From NCBI GenBank assembly GCA_025965395.1, contig JAOPXA010000163.1, positions 1 to 6,006 on the forward strand: a stretch of 6,006 nt of DNA, read 5' to 3'. The stretch is from Nocardioidaceae bacterium (lineage in GTDB: Bacteria; Actinomycetota; Actinomycetes; Propionibacteriales; Nocardioidaceae). Positions 5,957 to 6,006 of this stretch are shown here, in pieces (positions within the stretch are counted from its first letter, which is position 1; every line of letters begins with the position of its first letter). A model generated the notes under the pieces. It saw only the letters and a list, made by a program, of their open reading frames with translations. It was not told where the DNA came from and made no database searches. Position numbers and translations under genes: made by a program.

Positions 5957-6006
5957 CCCCGCCGACCTCCGCTGGCGGAACCGATATGGTCGCTTTTCGG
6001 ACAAAG

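Noticed and set aside
5150..6004. Long open frame on the - strand opposite the crotonase gene
   Set aside because: It is the mirror of a G+C-rich coding region. The product is Arg/Gly/Asp-rich with no recognisable domain, whereas the + strand gives a full crotonase with a ribosome binding site.
5957..6006. Possible start of another gene at ATG 5986, or a TATGGT -10 element at 5985-5990
   Set aside because: Only 21 bases remain, there is no clear ribosome binding site or -35, and the two readings exclude each other, so nothing can be supported.
1..6006. CRISPR arrays, tRNA/rRNA genes, insertion sequences, toxin-antitoxin or phage-defence genes
   Set aside because: Both strands were scanned for repeat-spacer patterns, transposase-like or nuclease-like proteins and RNA signatures; none was seen.

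Overview
The sequence looks like chromosomal DNA from a high-G+C Gram-positive bacterium (an actinobacterium). It is strongly G+C-rich with G/C-biased third codon positions. It uses GTG as well as ATG starts, has tight ATGA gene junctions, and its protein families are common in that phylum. The genus cannot be fixed from the sequence alone.

Layout. Positions 1-2080 (+) are the end of a surface or exopolysaccharide cluster: the last codons of a hexapeptide-repeat acyltransferase, a GT2 glycosyltransferase and a GT-B-type glycosyltransferase. The three are joined by two ATGA stop/start overlaps, so they are almost certainly one transcript. Converging on them, 2098-3414 (-) encodes a polysaccharide pyruvyl transferase family protein. 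A small hairpin at the junction has both stop codons in its stem. From a divergent intergenic region (3415-3544), which carries a plausible promoter and an operator-like inverted repeat, 3545-5077 (+) encodes a 14-helix DHA2/EmrB-QacA type MFS exporter. A nested palindrome at 5089-5149 separates this from 5189-5956 (+), a crotonase-fold acyl-CoA enzyme. The last 50 bases show no supportable gene.

How the genes work together. The first four genes fit one theme: two glycosyltransferases build a glycan, and an acyltransferase and a pyruvyltransferase-like enzyme decorate it with acetyl and ketal-pyruvate groups. The pyruvyltransferase link is inferred from proximity, since that gene is on the other strand. 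The exporter and the crotonase have no evident link to the glycan cluster or to each other; each has its own leader and ribosome binding site.

I found no convincing evidence of an undescribed multi-gene system. The points most worth a second look are the nested palindrome at 5089-5149, the crotonase that lacks both hydratase glutamates but keeps a PaaG-like aspartate, the operator-like element before the exporter, and the uncertain N-terminus and single TTA codon of the pyruvyltransferase gene.
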